Shown: positions 8,242 through 16,720, counted from the stretch's first letter. The stretch: DNA of 33,506 nucleotides from Hydrogenophilales bacterium 28-61-23 (GCA_002281555.1 NCGJ01000019.1:1-33506), one strand, 5' to 3'. Program-made: numbers and translations. The notes: generated by a model from the sequence alone, not told the origin.

Positions 8242-8964
8242 TTACTTTGCCTCGATCTTCGCCTCGACCGGCTTGTCCAGCATCGCCTCCAGCTTGGCGG
8301 CGGGAACAGCGCCATCGAGCCTGCGGCCGTCCGGCAACACGATGGCCGGCGTGCCGGCGATGCCCAGGTCGTTTGCCAGAGCCGCGATGGCCTCGATCGG
8401 GTTTTCGCAAGTCTTGCCGCTTTCCGGTTTCTTGCCTTCCAGCATGTAAGCGCTCCAGGCTTTGGCGCGATCCGCAGAACACCAGATGTCTTTGGAAATG
8501 CCGACCGCCTGAGGATGCAAATCGGCCAAGGGCATCAAGAACAGATGCACGGTCAAATTGTCCATCTTGCTCAACTCGGTTTCCAAGCGCTTGCAATAAG
8601 GACAATCCGGGTCGGAAAACACGGCGATCCTGCGCTCGCCTTTGCCCTTGACGATGGCGATGGCCTTGTCGAACGGCAGGCTGTCGTATTTCACCGCGGT
8701 CAACACCTGCATGCGTTCTTGCGTCAGATTGTTGCGCGTGCGGGTATCGACCAGAGGCCCCATCAGCAGGTGATTGCCCGTTTCATCGACGTAAATCAAT
8801 TGACCGCCGCCATAGACTTCAAAGATGCCCGGGATGGGGGTCGCGGTCACCGACTTGATCGGCATCTTGGCATAGCGCTCGGCAAAGGCTTTGCGTATAG
8901 CCGCTTCGTCGGCGTGAGCCACGAGCGGAAACAGAGCGAGCAACAGGATGGACAAACGCTTCAT
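8242..8964 (-). CDS. dsbC: Thiol:disulfide interchange protein DsbC (disulfide isomerase)
   Basis: This 240-residue periplasmic protein has a signal peptide (MKRLSILLLALFPLVAHADE), an N-terminal dimerisation domain (~20-80, with GIFEVYGGGQLIYVDETG) and a thioredoxin-fold domain with the CPYC active site (121-124) and the cis-Pro loop GTPAIV (204-209). A second Cys pair (C162, C186) matches the structural disulfide of DsbC. It shuffles wrong disulfides and is kept reduced by DsbD. An AAGGA site lies 5 bases before the ATG. It lies downstream of the protease genes on the same strand, 150 bases away. Several secreted proteins nearby are Cys-containing, so local folding demand is plausible but not shown. 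Confidence 0.93.
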   Translation of the reverse strand: MKRLSILLLALFPLVAHADEAAIRKAFAERYAKMPIKSVTATPIPGIFEVYGGGQLIYVDETGNHLLMGPLVDTRTRNNLTQERMQVLTAVKYDSLPFDKAIAIVKGKGERRIAVFSDPDCPYCKRLETELSKMDNLTVHLFLMPLADLHPQAVGISKDIWCSADRAKAWSAYMLEGKKPESGKTCENPIEAIAALANDLGIAGTPAIVLPDGRRLDGAVPAAKLEAMLDKPVEAKIEAK

Positions 8965-9037
8965 GATGATCCTTAAGTAATGGGCGGGCGGGGTGCCCGG
9001 TTCGGGAGTTTGGCGCTATCGATGACGACTATCGACG

Positions 9038-9053
9038 GCTCTCGAAAGAGAGC
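9038..9053. other. Intergenic hairpin between the protease gene and dsbC
   Basis: GCTCTC-GAAA-GAGAGC is a 6-bp stem with a GNRA-type loop in the 150-base gap. No T tract follows on the - strand, so a terminator is doubtful. A processing or mRNA-stability element is possible. Confidence 0.3.
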
Positions 9054-9114
9054 GCGCAGTTTAAAGAAGGCTATGTTTCAAAAACAATCGCAATCGCGCG
9101 ATCACAAACCGCGC

Positions 9115-11448
9115 TCAGAGCGGGCGCGCGGCGCGACCCGACATGGCCGACAGCAAGCCACCCGCTAACAGGATCAGACTCCAGAGTGGCAACGGCACAT
9201 CGCCGTCGTTGCCACTGACGGCCAGGCTGACGTTGAAACTTTGTTGCGCCGACGTCGCCATGTAAATCGCGTTGCCGCCCTGGCTGGCCAGCAAGGCGCA
9301 GACGCCCGCGCTCAGCAGCGTGACTTGATTGCCGCTGACGGAGCAGACCGCCATGCTCAGCGAGGAGACATCCACCGGCAAGCCCGAGCTGGCGTTGGCG
9401 GTCGCAGCGAACGGCGCCGCGCCCAAAACCCGATCGGCGGGCGCGGAAAAATCGGTGATGTTTTGCGCGAGCTTGCCGACCGTGAAGCTGCGCGTAACCG
9501 TGGGCGCGGCTTCGTAGCCGGCATTGCCAGCCTGATTGGCCGCCAGCGAGCAAGTGCCCGCCGCGATCAAGCTGGCGACATTGCCAGCCACGGTGCAGAT
9601 GGCCGGCGTGTTGCTGCTGAAACTGACCGCAAGACCGGAACTGGCGCTAGCGCTTAGGGTGACACCGGCGTTCACCGACTGATCGGCGAGCGGGTCGAAG
9701 GCGATGCTCTGCGCCTGCGCCAGCGACCAGTTCAACGTGAGCGCGCCGCTGGCGGCCGCTTTCCCATCCAGCGCGAAGGCGTAGGCGACGCCGGACTGCA
9801 CCGCCAGACTGACGCCGCTGGTGCTGCCGGCCGCGCCGTCGTTGTCATTGGACGCCGCTGTGGTCAGCGTGGAAACCGAGCCACCGGTATAGATGCCCAG
9901 CAAGGTATCGATGGCGCTGCCGTGGCTATTCACCGTCAAAGTGCCGGCGGCCGGCGCGACCCATTTCCACCAGACCGATTTGCCACCGCTGTTGCCGGCG
10001 TGGTTGGGCTCGCCGGTTTCTTTCGTGGCGTTGAGGTTCCATCCGGTGCTGAGCCCGCCGAGGCCGGTCAAGGTCGAGGCGCTGGCGTAGGTGTCATTGG
10101 ATGGCGCGCCCTGTGCGGCGAGCAGGTTGATGCGCGGTTTGGCGATGCCGTTGAGCGCGTCGGCAATCTGCGCACCGGTGGCGGTGAGTCGATTTTGAAT
10201 CTGGGTCGGCGTCTCGCTCGGGAAGGCCGCCTTCAGCACCGCCACCGCGCCAGCCACATGAGGCGCGGCGAAAGAGGTGCCGCCAATTTCAATCGCGTCC
10301 GCCACGTCGATGAACGCGCCCGGCGCGAGCAGGGTCAGGAATGAGGCGCTGTTGGAAATGCAGGCCACCTTGTCCTTGGAATAAGGCTCCGCGCCATAGG
10401 TATCGGTACAAGCGCTCCATCCGACGGTCGTGTATCGGTCGTCGTAGGTCATGCCCACGGAAACCGCGTCCGGCACACAAGCCGGACTGGAAAGGCCGTC
10501 CTTGTAGCCGTCGTTACCGCTGGCGACGATGCTCAGGATGCCGTTGCTACGGGCGGTGGCGATGGGCGCGCTCAGCACATCGGCGGAACACGCGCTGGTG
10601 TTGTGGCCCGAGCCCAGACTCAGATTGATGGCGACGATGTTGTAGGTGCTCTTGTTGGCAATCGCCCAGTCGATACCCTCGGCGATGTCGCTATCGTAAG
10701 CGCCGGTGCCTGTGAACACATCGATGGCCGCGATTTTTGCGCCCGGCGCGACGCCGAGCACGACGCCAGCGACATGGGTGCCATGATTGTCGGGGCTGGC
10801 GTTATCCAGTTTGTTGTCATTCCGCGCCGTGTCCAGCGCCGCCACGACCTTGCAGGTGGTGGCCGGCACGCCCGGCGCGGTGCAGGAACCGAAGGCGGAC
10901 AAGGTGTAATCGACCCCGGTATCAAGCACCGCCACGGTGGTGCCGGCCCCGGTTCGGGCCATGACCTGGGCGACCGTCGGCTGGCCGATGATCGGCAAAC
11001 TCTGGGCCAGGAAAGGCCGGTGCAGCCGATCCCGATAGACCGCCGCCACGTCCTTGCGCGCCAGAAACCGCGCCAGCCCGGCCGGGTCGTTGAAGCGGAT
11101 CAGGCTCATGGAAAGATGCCGGTAGTCCTTGCGCAGTTCGGCCTTGTCGGCGGCCAGACTGGCCTGAGCCGGCGCTTTCAGGCTGCGCAACCGTTCCACG
11201 CGCAGCGCGCGGGCCGGGCCGTCCGGCTCAGCGAGCCGGCGCGTCGCGAGATGAACGCTCAGTTCGGCTTTCAGCGCCGCATCGTCGAAACGAACGATCA
11301 GATCGTGAATCTCGCCGGATTCCACTTTTTGCCAGGTCTCGGCGTCGACCTTGCCGGCCACGCCAGCGGGCGGAGCGGCGACGGCGACGGAACCGGCCAG
11401 CAGAAAACCGAGCAGGCAAAAACGGCTGAAAGCGAAACAGACCGTCAT
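9115..11448 (-). CDS. Secreted subtilisin-like (S8) serine protease with C-terminal VPLPxW sorting signal
   Basis: The protein has 777 residues. Signal peptide ~1-25. An N-terminal prodomain (~30-150) contains a VDAETWQKVESGEIHDLIV segment shared with the neighbouring protease. The S8 domain has D176 (AVLDTGVDY), H222 (DNHGTHVAG), N312 (SGND) and S392 (GGTSFAAPHVAG), so the catalytic triad is complete. A pre-peptidase-like domain follows (~455-585, GGKSVWWKWVAPAAGTL). Two ~78-residue Ig-like repeats come next, each with a Cys pair (~588-745). The C-terminus is GDVPLPLWSLILLAGG followed by a basic tail. This is not a canonical PEP-CTERM; it matches three other proteins here. The ATG lies one base after the stop of the upstream protease gene, so the pair is coupled. 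It likely degrades extracellular protein at the cell surface. Confidence 0.9.
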   Translation of the reverse strand: MTVCFAFSRFCLLGFLLAGSVAVAAPPAGVAGKVDAETWQKVESGEIHDLIVRFDDAALKAELSVHLATRRLAEPDGPARALRVERLRSLKAPAQASLAADKAELRKDYRHLSMSLIRFNDPAGLARFLARKDVAAVYRDRLHRPFLAQSLPIIGQPTVAQVMARTGAGTTVAVLDTGVDYTLSAFGSCTAPGVPATTCKVVAALDTARNDNKLDNASPDNHGTHVAGVVLGVAPGAKIAAIDVFTGTGAYDSDIAEGIDWAIANKSTYNIVAINLSLGSGHNTSACSADVLSAPIATARSNGILSIVASGNDGYKDGLSSPACVPDAVSVGMTYDDRYTTVGWSACTDTYGAEPYSKDKVACISNSASFLTLLAPGAFIDVADAIEIGGTSFAAPHVAGAVAVLKAAFPSETPTQIQNRLTATGAQIADALNGIAKPRINLLAAQGAPSNDTYASASTLTGLGGLSTGWNLNATKETGEPNHAGNSGGKSVWWKWVAPAAGTLTVNSHGSAIDTLLGIYTGGSVSTLTTAASNDNDGAAGSTSGVSLAVQSGVAYAFALDGKAAASGALTLNWSLAQAQSIAFDPLADQSVNAGVTLSASASSGLAVSFSSNTPAICTVAGNVASLIAAGTCSLAANQAGNAGYEAAPTVTRSFTVGKLAQNITDFSAPADRVLGAAPFAATANASSGLPVDVSSLSMAVCSVSGNQVTLLSAGVCALLASQGGNAIYMATSAQQSFNVSLAVSGNDGDVPLPLWSLILLAGGLLSAMSGRAARPL

Positions 11449-11449
11449 T

Positions 11450-13618
11450 TCAGGTTCGCTCTCTTTTCGCCGGCCGCAACATGCCCCCGACCAAGCCGCC
11501 GCCCAACAAAATCAGCGCCCACAATGGCAGCGGCACATCGCCATCGCCGGAAGGATCGCCGCCAGCCGGCGCGACCGTAGTGCTGGCTGTGGTGCTGTTG
11601 TTGGCTGGATTGCCGTCCACCGTGGTCGTGCCGACGCTGGCCTGGCTTTCCGCCACACCCGCGCTGGCCAGGCTGATCTGGACATCGCGGCTGAGCTGCA
11701 GGCCGGCCGCCAAGCTGCCCAGATTGCAGGTCACCACGCCGGCGGCATGGCCGCAGCCCGCGCCGGCCGAGATAAATCCCGCGCCGGCCGGCAAGGTCTG
11801 GCTGACCGTTACATTGCCGGCCGTGGCCGGGCCGCTGTTGCTGACGATGAAGGTGTAGGTGAGCGTGGCGCCGGCCAGCACCGGGTCTGGCGAGTCGCTC
11901 AAGGCGATGGACAGGTTGGCCGTGCCGGCGGCATCGGCGCTGAAGGCGCGGTTCAGATACAGATTGCCGCTGGCGCCGGCTTTGCCATCGATCTCAATGC
12001 GATAAGTCGTGCCGGCGTCGGCATGGAAACTCAACGCGCTGACACCACCGGAAATGCCGTCATCATCGTTGGCGGCGAGGCTCGTCAAGGCATCCACCGA
12101 ATTGCCGGTGTAGACCGCCAGCAAGGTATCGAAATTGCTGCCGTGCGTATCCAGCGTGGCGGTGCCGGAAGCCGCCGGCGTCCATTGCCACCAGACCGAA
12201 GTGCCACCCGCCACGCCGGCATGGAGCGGCTCGCCGATCTCCTGGCTGGCGAAATCATTCCAGCCCAGCGTCGCGCCGGTATTGCCGGTCAGCAGGTTGG
12301 CGGCGGCAAAGTTGTCATTGCCGGGCGGATTCGTGGCCGGATAGCGCAGCGCGGCAAACATGTCCAGCCGAGGCGTGATGTAGCCCAATCCGTTGGCGCG
12401 ATTGTCCGGCACCGGTTTGCCGGTCGCGGTCATCCGGTTGGCCCTGGCAAGCGGGGTTTCCAGCGGATAGGCTGCGGCCAGCACCGCGCTGGCGCCGGCC
12501 ACCAGCGGCGCGGCAAAAGAGGTTGCGCCAGCCGGCGTCAGCAGGGACAGATAGTCCGACACGTTGGAGAAGCAGGCCACCGTATCCTTCAGCCCCGGCG
12601 TGCAGCCGGCCGTGTTGGCTTCATAGACCGCGCCCACGGAAACCACGCCCGGTGTGCAGGCCGGCCAGAGCACGCCGTTGGCATAACCGTTGTTTCCGCT
12701 CGCCGCCACGGTGAGGATGCCGGCGGCTTTGGCATTCGCCACGGCGGTCTCCAGGCCATAACTGTTGCTTCCGGCGCAGGGGCTGGCATAGGCCGCGCCG
12801 CCGGCCAGACTGATGTTGATGGCGACGATGTTGTAAGTCGCCTGGTTGGCGATGGCCCAGTCGATGCCGGCGATGATGGTGACGTTGTTGCAGCCATTGG
12901 TCGGATCGCACACATCCACGGCGGCGATCCTGGCGCCGGGCGCCGCGCTCAATGCCGTCCCGGCCACGGCGGTGCCATGGCCGTTGTCGTCGCGCGAGCC
13001 GTCGTCCGTGCCGGTATCGAGCGCGGCCACCACCTTGCAGGTCGCCGCCGGCACGCCGGGAGCGGTACAAGCGCCAAAGGTCGAGGTGGTGTAGTTCACC
13101 CCGGTATCCAGCACCGCCACGGTGCTGCCTACGCCGGTCTGACCGAGCAACTGGGCGGCCTGCGGCTGACCGATCAGATCCAGATTGGCCGCCACGGGCT
13201 CGGCTCGAATCAACTCGTAAACCGCTTTCACATCGGCTTGGCGCAACAGACGCAACAATGCATCCGCATCCCGAACCCGCATGACATTCATTGGCAGGTG
13301 ATTGAAGTTCTGCTTGATTTCAACGTCGCCCGCGCCGAGCTTGGCAAGCGCGCGGGTTTTCACGCTTCGCAAACGCTCGCTTCTTTTGACCAACAGCGCG
13401 CGATCCAGCTTCCCTACCTTGGTGTCCGAGTCATGAAACTCGACCAGCAATTCACGCATGCCGTTGTTGTTGACCTTGGCCCAGGTCTCCGCGCCGATCT
13501 TGCCGGCCGCGATGTCAGCCGGAAGCGGCGCGCCCGGCGCGGCAACAGCGCTGGAAATCCAGACGCAGGCCAGCAGCACGATCAGGCTGTTGAAATAGCG
13601 CGTGGAATCAGAGCTCAT
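11450..13618 (-). CDS. Secreted subtilisin-like (S8) serine protease with DUF11-type domain and VPLPxW sorting signal
   Basis: The protein has 722 residues and is a paralogue of the adjacent downstream protease. Signal peptide ~1-27, prodomain with IGAETWAKVNNNGMRELLV, then the S8 domain with D171 (AVLDTGVNY), H214 (DNGHGTAVAG), N309 (SGNN) and S367 (GATSFAAPLVAG). A pre-peptidase-like domain follows (~430-555, GGTSVWWQWTPAASG). Instead of the neighbour's Ig-like repeats there is one DUF11-type beta domain (~570-670, SNSGPATAGNVTVSQTLPAG). The C-terminus is GDGDVPLPLWALILLGGGLVGG plus a basic end. A possible sigma-54 promoter lies ~43-56 bases upstream of the ATG. The different C-terminal modules imply domain exchange after duplication. 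Confidence 0.9.
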   Translation of the reverse strand: MSSDSTRYFNSLIVLLACVWISSAVAAPGAPLPADIAAGKIGAETWAKVNNNGMRELLVEFHDSDTKVGKLDRALLVKRSERLRSVKTRALAKLGAGDVEIKQNFNHLPMNVMRVRDADALLRLLRQADVKAVYELIRAEPVAANLDLIGQPQAAQLLGQTGVGSTVAVLDTGVNYTTSTFGACTAPGVPAATCKVVAALDTGTDDGSRDDNGHGTAVAGTALSAAPGARIAAVDVCDPTNGCNNVTIIAGIDWAIANQATYNIVAINISLAGGAAYASPCAGSNSYGLETAVANAKAAGILTVAASGNNGYANGVLWPACTPGVVSVGAVYEANTAGCTPGLKDTVACFSNVSDYLSLLTPAGATSFAAPLVAGASAVLAAAYPLETPLARANRMTATGKPVPDNRANGLGYITPRLDMFAALRYPATNPPGNDNFAAANLLTGNTGATLGWNDFASQEIGEPLHAGVAGGTSVWWQWTPAASGTATLDTHGSNFDTLLAVYTGNSVDALTSLAANDDDGISGGVSALSFHADAGTTYRIEIDGKAGASGNLYLNRAFSADAAGTANLSIALSDSPDPVLAGATLTYTFIVSNSGPATAGNVTVSQTLPAGAGFISAGAGCGHAAGVVTCNLGSLAAGLQLSRDVQISLASAGVAESQASVGTTTVDGNPANNSTTASTTVAPAGGDPSGDGDVPLPLWALILLGGGLVGGMLRPAKRERT

Positions 13619-13659
13619 GAGGCAACAGATTGGACGGAATAAAGTGGCCGAGAGACTAG

Positions 13660-13676
13660 TGCTTCAAGGTTGCCAA
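13660..13676 (-). promoter_or_regulatory. Candidate sigma-54 promoter of the protease pair
   Basis: On the - strand TTGGCAACCTTGAAGCAC has GG (13674-13673) and GC (13662-13661) exactly 10 bases apart, and a good TTGGCA half. The -12 half is AAGC rather than TTGC. It would start transcription about 30 bases before the ATG of the protease gene. Confidence 0.4.
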
Positions 13677-13692
13677 TTTGTTATTTCAAACC

Positions 13693-13703
13693 ATGAGCCG
13701 TTC
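13693..13703. repeat. Half copy of the 18-bp palindrome
   Basis: ATGAGCCGTTC matches the first 11 bases of the palindrome found at 2915, 18309, 24207 and 25320; the second half is not conserved. It sits 74 bases upstream of the protease start, in the gap shared with the divergent aspartic protease gene. It could be a decayed copy or chance. Confidence 0.35.
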
Positions 13704-13813
13704 TAGTCCTTTTGCCGTGCAACCCCTGTTTTCGAGCCATCCGTCATTCGTAACAATTCCGAGGCAGCATGTGCAATCCCGATGCCAACGCCTTGATCGG
13801 CGGGTTGAAATCC

Positions 13814-14209
13814 ATGTCAAAACGATTATTTCTCTGCTTACTGACTTTGCTTGCAGCCAATGGCTGGTGTGCCGAGATTCCCCGCGTCGACGGCTTTATC
13901 GCCGGCCAACCGGTGCGCTTCATTGTCGACACCGGCGCATCCGAGGTCGTCATTCCACAGCAACTGGCAACCCGGCTGGGCATCGCCTTCGAGCACGGCG
14001 AACTGGCGCGCTACGAAACCGCTGGCGGCACGGTGACCGGCCGGCGGATTCGACTTGAATCGATCAAGGTCGGCAATGTCGAAGCGCTCGGCATCGTCGC
14101 CCACGTGCCGACTCAAGATAACGGCCTGATGGAACCCCTGCTCGGCATGAGCTTCCTGAAGAACATCACCCTGATGCTGCACTCGGGCACGGTCTCCTTT
14201 CTGCCCTGA
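13814..14209 (+). CDS. Retropepsin-like (clan AA) aspartic protease, secreted or periplasmic
   Basis: The small protein (131 residues from the chosen ATG) has a signal peptide MSKRLFLCLLTLLAANGWCAE and one retropepsin-like lobe. The catalytic motif is FIVDTGASEVVIP, the flap region is YETAGGTVTGRRI, and MEPLLGMSFLKNI is the second family motif. Bacterial clan-AA proteases of this size act as homodimers in the envelope; substrates are mostly unknown. An ATG at 13769 (with a GAGG site) would add 15 polar residues before the signal peptide. I prefer 13814 because it gives a clean signal sequence. It is divergent from the S8 protease pair. It could process secreted proteins, but that is only inferred from position. 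Confidence 0.8.
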   Translation: MSKRLFLCLLTLLAANGWCAEIPRVDGFIAGQPVRFIVDTGASEVVIPQQLATRLGIAFEHGELARYETAGGTVTGRRIRLESIKVGNVEALGIVAHVPTQDNGLMEPLLGMSFLKNITLMLHSGTVSFLP

Positions 14210-14261
14210 CCGGCCCGCACAACCGTCTTCCCTGCCCGCCCCTTCTTTAGGAATCCAGCCC

Positions 14262-14621
14262 ATGAACCTGAAGACCACTCTTGAATCCCTGACCTTCGCG
14301 CTCGCCTGTGCAGCGTTTTTATCTCCCCCGGCATTGGCCAAGGAAGTCAGCCTGAATGCCGCCGACGCGGTTCCCTGCGCCAAGGAAAATTTCCGCGGCA
14401 AAGACGCAAAAACCCGCATTCGGGCGTGTATCGACGAGCTTCAGAAAAAGAAGCTGGCGCAGGAACAACGGCATCGGGAACAGATTGAAACCTGGCGTAT
14501 CCAGTTGCGCGAACACTGCGCCCAGGATCCGCGCACCTGCGAATCAAGAAGCGCGGAACTGGACGAAAAGATACGCGGCAACTGGCGCGACCAGGAGGGC
14601 GAAGGCCACGCCGCGCATTGA
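14262..14621 (+). CDS. Small secreted protein, unknown function
   Basis: I do not recognise this 119-residue protein. It has a signal peptide ending in ALAKE (~27) and a mature part that is mostly helical and charged (~50-100, KTRIRACIDELQKKKLAQEQRHREQIE). Four Cys in the mature region (VPCAKE, IRACID, REHCAQ, RTCESR) are spaced for two disulfides in a helical hairpin, a pattern like CHCH/Cx9C-type periplasmic proteins. An AGGA site lies 9 bases before the ATG. It follows the aspartic protease gene by 52 bases, so they may be co-transcribed. It ends at a strong hairpin terminator. Confidence 0.7.
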   Translation: MNLKTTLESLTFALACAAFLSPPALAKEVSLNAADAVPCAKENFRGKDAKTRIRACIDELQKKKLAQEQRHREQIETWRIQLREHCAQDPRTCESRSAELDEKIRGNWRDQEGEGHAAH

Positions 14622-14644
14622 TTCGACAATACGAAACACAGACA

Positions 14645-14676
14645 AAAAAACCGCCACCCGAAGGTGGCGGTTTTTT
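14645..14676. terminator. Bidirectional rho-independent terminator
   Basis: AAAAAACCGCCACC-CGAA-GGTGGCGGTTTTTT is a perfect 14-bp stem. It sits between the small secreted protein gene (+) and the convergent PEP-CTERM gene (-), and can serve both. Confidence 0.92.
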
Positions 14677-14694
14677 CGCTGACAAGTCTCGCGA

Positions 14695-15522
14695 TCAGGC
14701 CTGGTTACGCTTGCGGGCCAATACGCCAGTCAAACCAAAACCAAGCAGCATCAACGCGTACTGATCCATTTCAGGGATCGGCGCGGCAGCCAGATCTACA
14801 TAGCCATCGGCGGTAAATTTCAGATCGCTGCCAGCGTTATAGGTATGACTCTGCACGCTGTTTACGCTGTTGATAAATGAAGCATCGGACGGAAAATTCA
14901 GCCGCAGCGTAAAAATTCCGTCACCGCCCACAATCGTGTCCGGCTCAAATATCGCGGTATCGTAGGAATCGACGCGAATTTCAAGAACCGTGGCGCCGAA
15001 AGAAAGGGCGCCAAACGACGATACGGTTCCCGCACCGCCGACGATGGTTCCACTCAGGAAGTTATAACCATCGCTAAAGCCGGTGTCGCCAGCGAAATTG
15101 CGATCTACCCCCATATCAAGCCACAACTTGACTTGTCCACCGGTCACGCTAACGCCTGTACTCGTAACAACCTCTGAAAAGTTGGCCGTAACAGTCACTT
15201 CGTAGGAATTATTGAGTTTGGTCGACGTCAGCGGGGTTGGCGTCAGCTCATGGTTGGTAACGAAAGACTGATAGTAGCCGTCATAACAACTCGCCCCGGA
15301 AACGCAGGAAGCGACGCTTTCCAGCAACACAACGCCGGTACCGAAGTCGTACTTGTCGAACGGACCGACCAGTTCGGTTTTGGCCTCTTCAGCCAGATTC
15401 CCGATAATCCCCGGGGCCTTGGTGTAATCGGCCGTACCAACCCACGCAGACGCCTGTGCCGGCATCGCCGCAAACAGGCTGGCTACCATGCCGCCTAGCG
15501 CGGCCAGTTGTTGTTTCTTCAT
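14695..15522 (-). CDS. PEP-CTERM sorting-domain protein (possibly PepA-like)
   Basis: The protein has 275 residues: a signal peptide (~1-25), a beta-rich body with one Cys pair (SCVSGASCYDGYY, ~92-99) and the C-terminal signal IPEMDQYALMLLGFGLTGVLARKRNQA. The middle (NNSYEVTVTANFSEVV, QVKLWLDMGVDRNF, FLSGTIVGG) recalls flocculation-associated PEP-CTERM proteins of the PepA type, but I cannot confirm this. It would be exported, cut at the PEP motif by an exosortase and attached at the surface. The AGGGGA ribosome binding site is strong. It is the last of four tandem PEP-CTERM genes; a hairpin upstream (15637-15650) may separate its transcript from the previous gene. Confidence 0.85.
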   Translation of the reverse strand: MKKQQLAALGGMVASLFAAMPAQASAWVGTADYTKAPGIIGNLAEEAKTELVGPFDKYDFGTGVVLLESVASCVSGASCYDGYYQSFVTNHELTPTPLTSTKLNNSYEVTVTANFSEVVTSTGVSVTGGQVKLWLDMGVDRNFAGDTGFSDGYNFLSGTIVGGAGTVSSFGALSFGATVLEIRVDSYDTAIFEPDTIVGGDGIFTLRLNFPSDASFINSVNSVQSHTYNAGSDLKFTADGYVDLAAAPIPEMDQYALMLLGFGLTGVLARKRNQA

Positions 15523-15636
15523 ACGAATCCCCTGTTACCGCAACAAACCGTATCAATCGTTACCGCAAGGTTGATACATCCACCGCCAGCAACATTGTTA
15601 AAAAACGTTTCAGCAACCCATGCAATAAAACCCCGC

Positions 15637-15650
15637 GCTGGCTTTCCAGC
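15637..15650 (-). terminator. Possible weak terminator after the SdiA-regulated-like gene
   Basis: On the - strand GCTGG-AAAG-CCAGC is followed by GCGGGGTTTTATT. The stem is only 5 bp, so this is a weak or leaky site. The 146-base gap otherwise shows only the ribosome binding site of the next gene. Confidence 0.4.
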
Positions 15651-15668
15651 CACCGCTTTCACAATCCC

Positions 15669-16652
15669 TCAAGCTAGCTTGCGACGACGGGCCAGCAGAC
15701 CGACCAGACCCATGCCGGCCAGCATCAGGGCGTAAGTGTCGGCTTCGGGCACAGGCGCGGCCAAAACGATCAACTGCGATTTGGTGTTCGGGGTGCCATC
15801 CTGAATTTGCTCGGCGACCAGGTAAATTGTGCCCTTCTCGTCAACGGTAACGCCTTCGATGCCATTGTTGGGCAGGACGTTGGACAGGTCGAAGGAACTG
15901 AGCACGGTTCCGGCGCGGTTCACTTCGATCAGTTTGCGCGAATCCAGGCTTAGCACCAGCAGGTTATCGGCAGCAGCCGTGCCCACCAACGCATCCACTG
16001 AAGAGAGCGTTTGCACATCCGACAAACTCGCCACACCCATCAATGCCGGATTGAACAACTGCGCCATGGTCGACGTGCCGCCTGCGCCAGAGGCAAACGT
16101 GAGTGAACCGGCAAGAATGTCCTCGGCTGCCACCTGTTTGACCGTCACGAAACTGCCTGCGCCGCGTGCGTCGTAGCTGATGCCCTCCAGACCGTTGTTG
16201 CCGACGTTTGCATTGCTGATTGACACAAAACTGTTGGCCAGCGTAGCGCTACCGCCGTTGCTGTAGCTGAAACGATAAGCGTCATACAGGCGCTCTTCCG
16301 AAACGACCAGCACGCCGCCACCCAGATAGGTCAAGCCTTCGGTATCGTGTTTGCTGCTGCCGGTATTGGCCCAATCGAATGTCATGGAACCCAAGGTCGT
16401 ACCGGTCTTGGAAATCTCGACCACACCGGTGCCTTCGTCGCCGACATAGAACAGCGAGTTACGGTCGCGGGCGTAGGTCACCGCCGAGGCTTCCAGACCG
16501 GAAACCAAGCCGGCGTTCAAGTCGAGCGCGTAGGTGTTCTGGACGGCGTAGTTGCCCAGATTGATCGACGTAACTGCCGCCTGCGCGTTGCTGCCAGCCA
16601 TGGTGGCTACAGCGGCAAACAGGATGGAACCAAGTAAAGAGGTTTTATGCAT
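15669..16652 (-). CDS. PEP-CTERM protein with SdiA-regulated/esterase-like beta-propeller domain
   Basis: The protein has ~327 residues: signal peptide (~1-25), then a beta-propeller of the SdiA-regulated (YjiK-like) or phytase-like kind. The repeated blades are visible as SLFYVGDEGTGVVEISKTG, DTEGLTYLGGGVLVVSEER, LEGISYD, and GIEGVTVDEKGTIYLVAEQ. It ends VPEADTYALMLAGMGLVGLLARRRKLA, a canonical PEP-CTERM. The start at 16652 (ATG, GGAAG six bases upstream) is preferred over a TTG four codons earlier. The ligand or enzymatic activity cannot be told; propellers of this type bind or hydrolyse small molecules or are structural. The next gene upstream is 69 bases away, separated by a hairpin. Confidence 0.85.
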   Translation of the reverse strand: MHKTSLLGSILFAAVATMAGSNAQAAVTSINLGNYAVQNTYALDLNAGLVSGLEASAVTYARDRNSLFYVGDEGTGVVEISKTGTTLGSMTFDWANTGSSKHDTEGLTYLGGGVLVVSEERLYDAYRFSYSNGGSATLANSFVSISNANVGNNGLEGISYDARGAGSFVTVKQVAAEDILAGSLTFASGAGGTSTMAQLFNPALMGVASLSDVQTLSSVDALVGTAAADNLLVLSLDSRKLIEVNRAGTVLSSFDLSNVLPNNGIEGVTVDEKGTIYLVAEQIQDGTPNTKSQLIVLAAPVPEADTYALMLAGMGLVGLLARRRKLA

Positions 16653-16677
16653 TATTTCTTCCAATGAAAATTGAATA

Positions 16678-16701
16678 GACGGCCGTATGAAAACGGCCGT
16701 C
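16678..16701. other. Intercistronic hairpin between two PEP-CTERM genes
   Basis: GACGGCCGT-ATGAAA-ACGGCCGTC is a 9-bp perfect stem. On the - strand it is followed by TATTCAATTTTC rather than a clean T tract, so it may attenuate or process the transcript rather than fully end it. Confidence 0.5.
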
Positions 16702-16720
16702 GCAAACCGACCGCGTGAAA

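Noticed and set aside
9115-9200. Calling the VPLPxW tails PEP-CTERM signals
   Set aside because: They lack Pro-Glu-Pro and have a Trp two residues after the second Pro; the five true PEP-CTERM tails in the same window are clearly distinct.
11351-13642. 763-residue open frame on the + strand opposite the S8 protease
   Set aside because: Antisense shadow of a gene with a complete catalytic triad; low-complexity Gly/Arg/Ala-rich translation. The same holds for 10603-11580.
15523-15668. sigma-54 promoter before the PEP-CTERM gene at 15522
   Set aside because: The best GG/GC pair on the - strand has spacing 9, not 10, and poor flanks.
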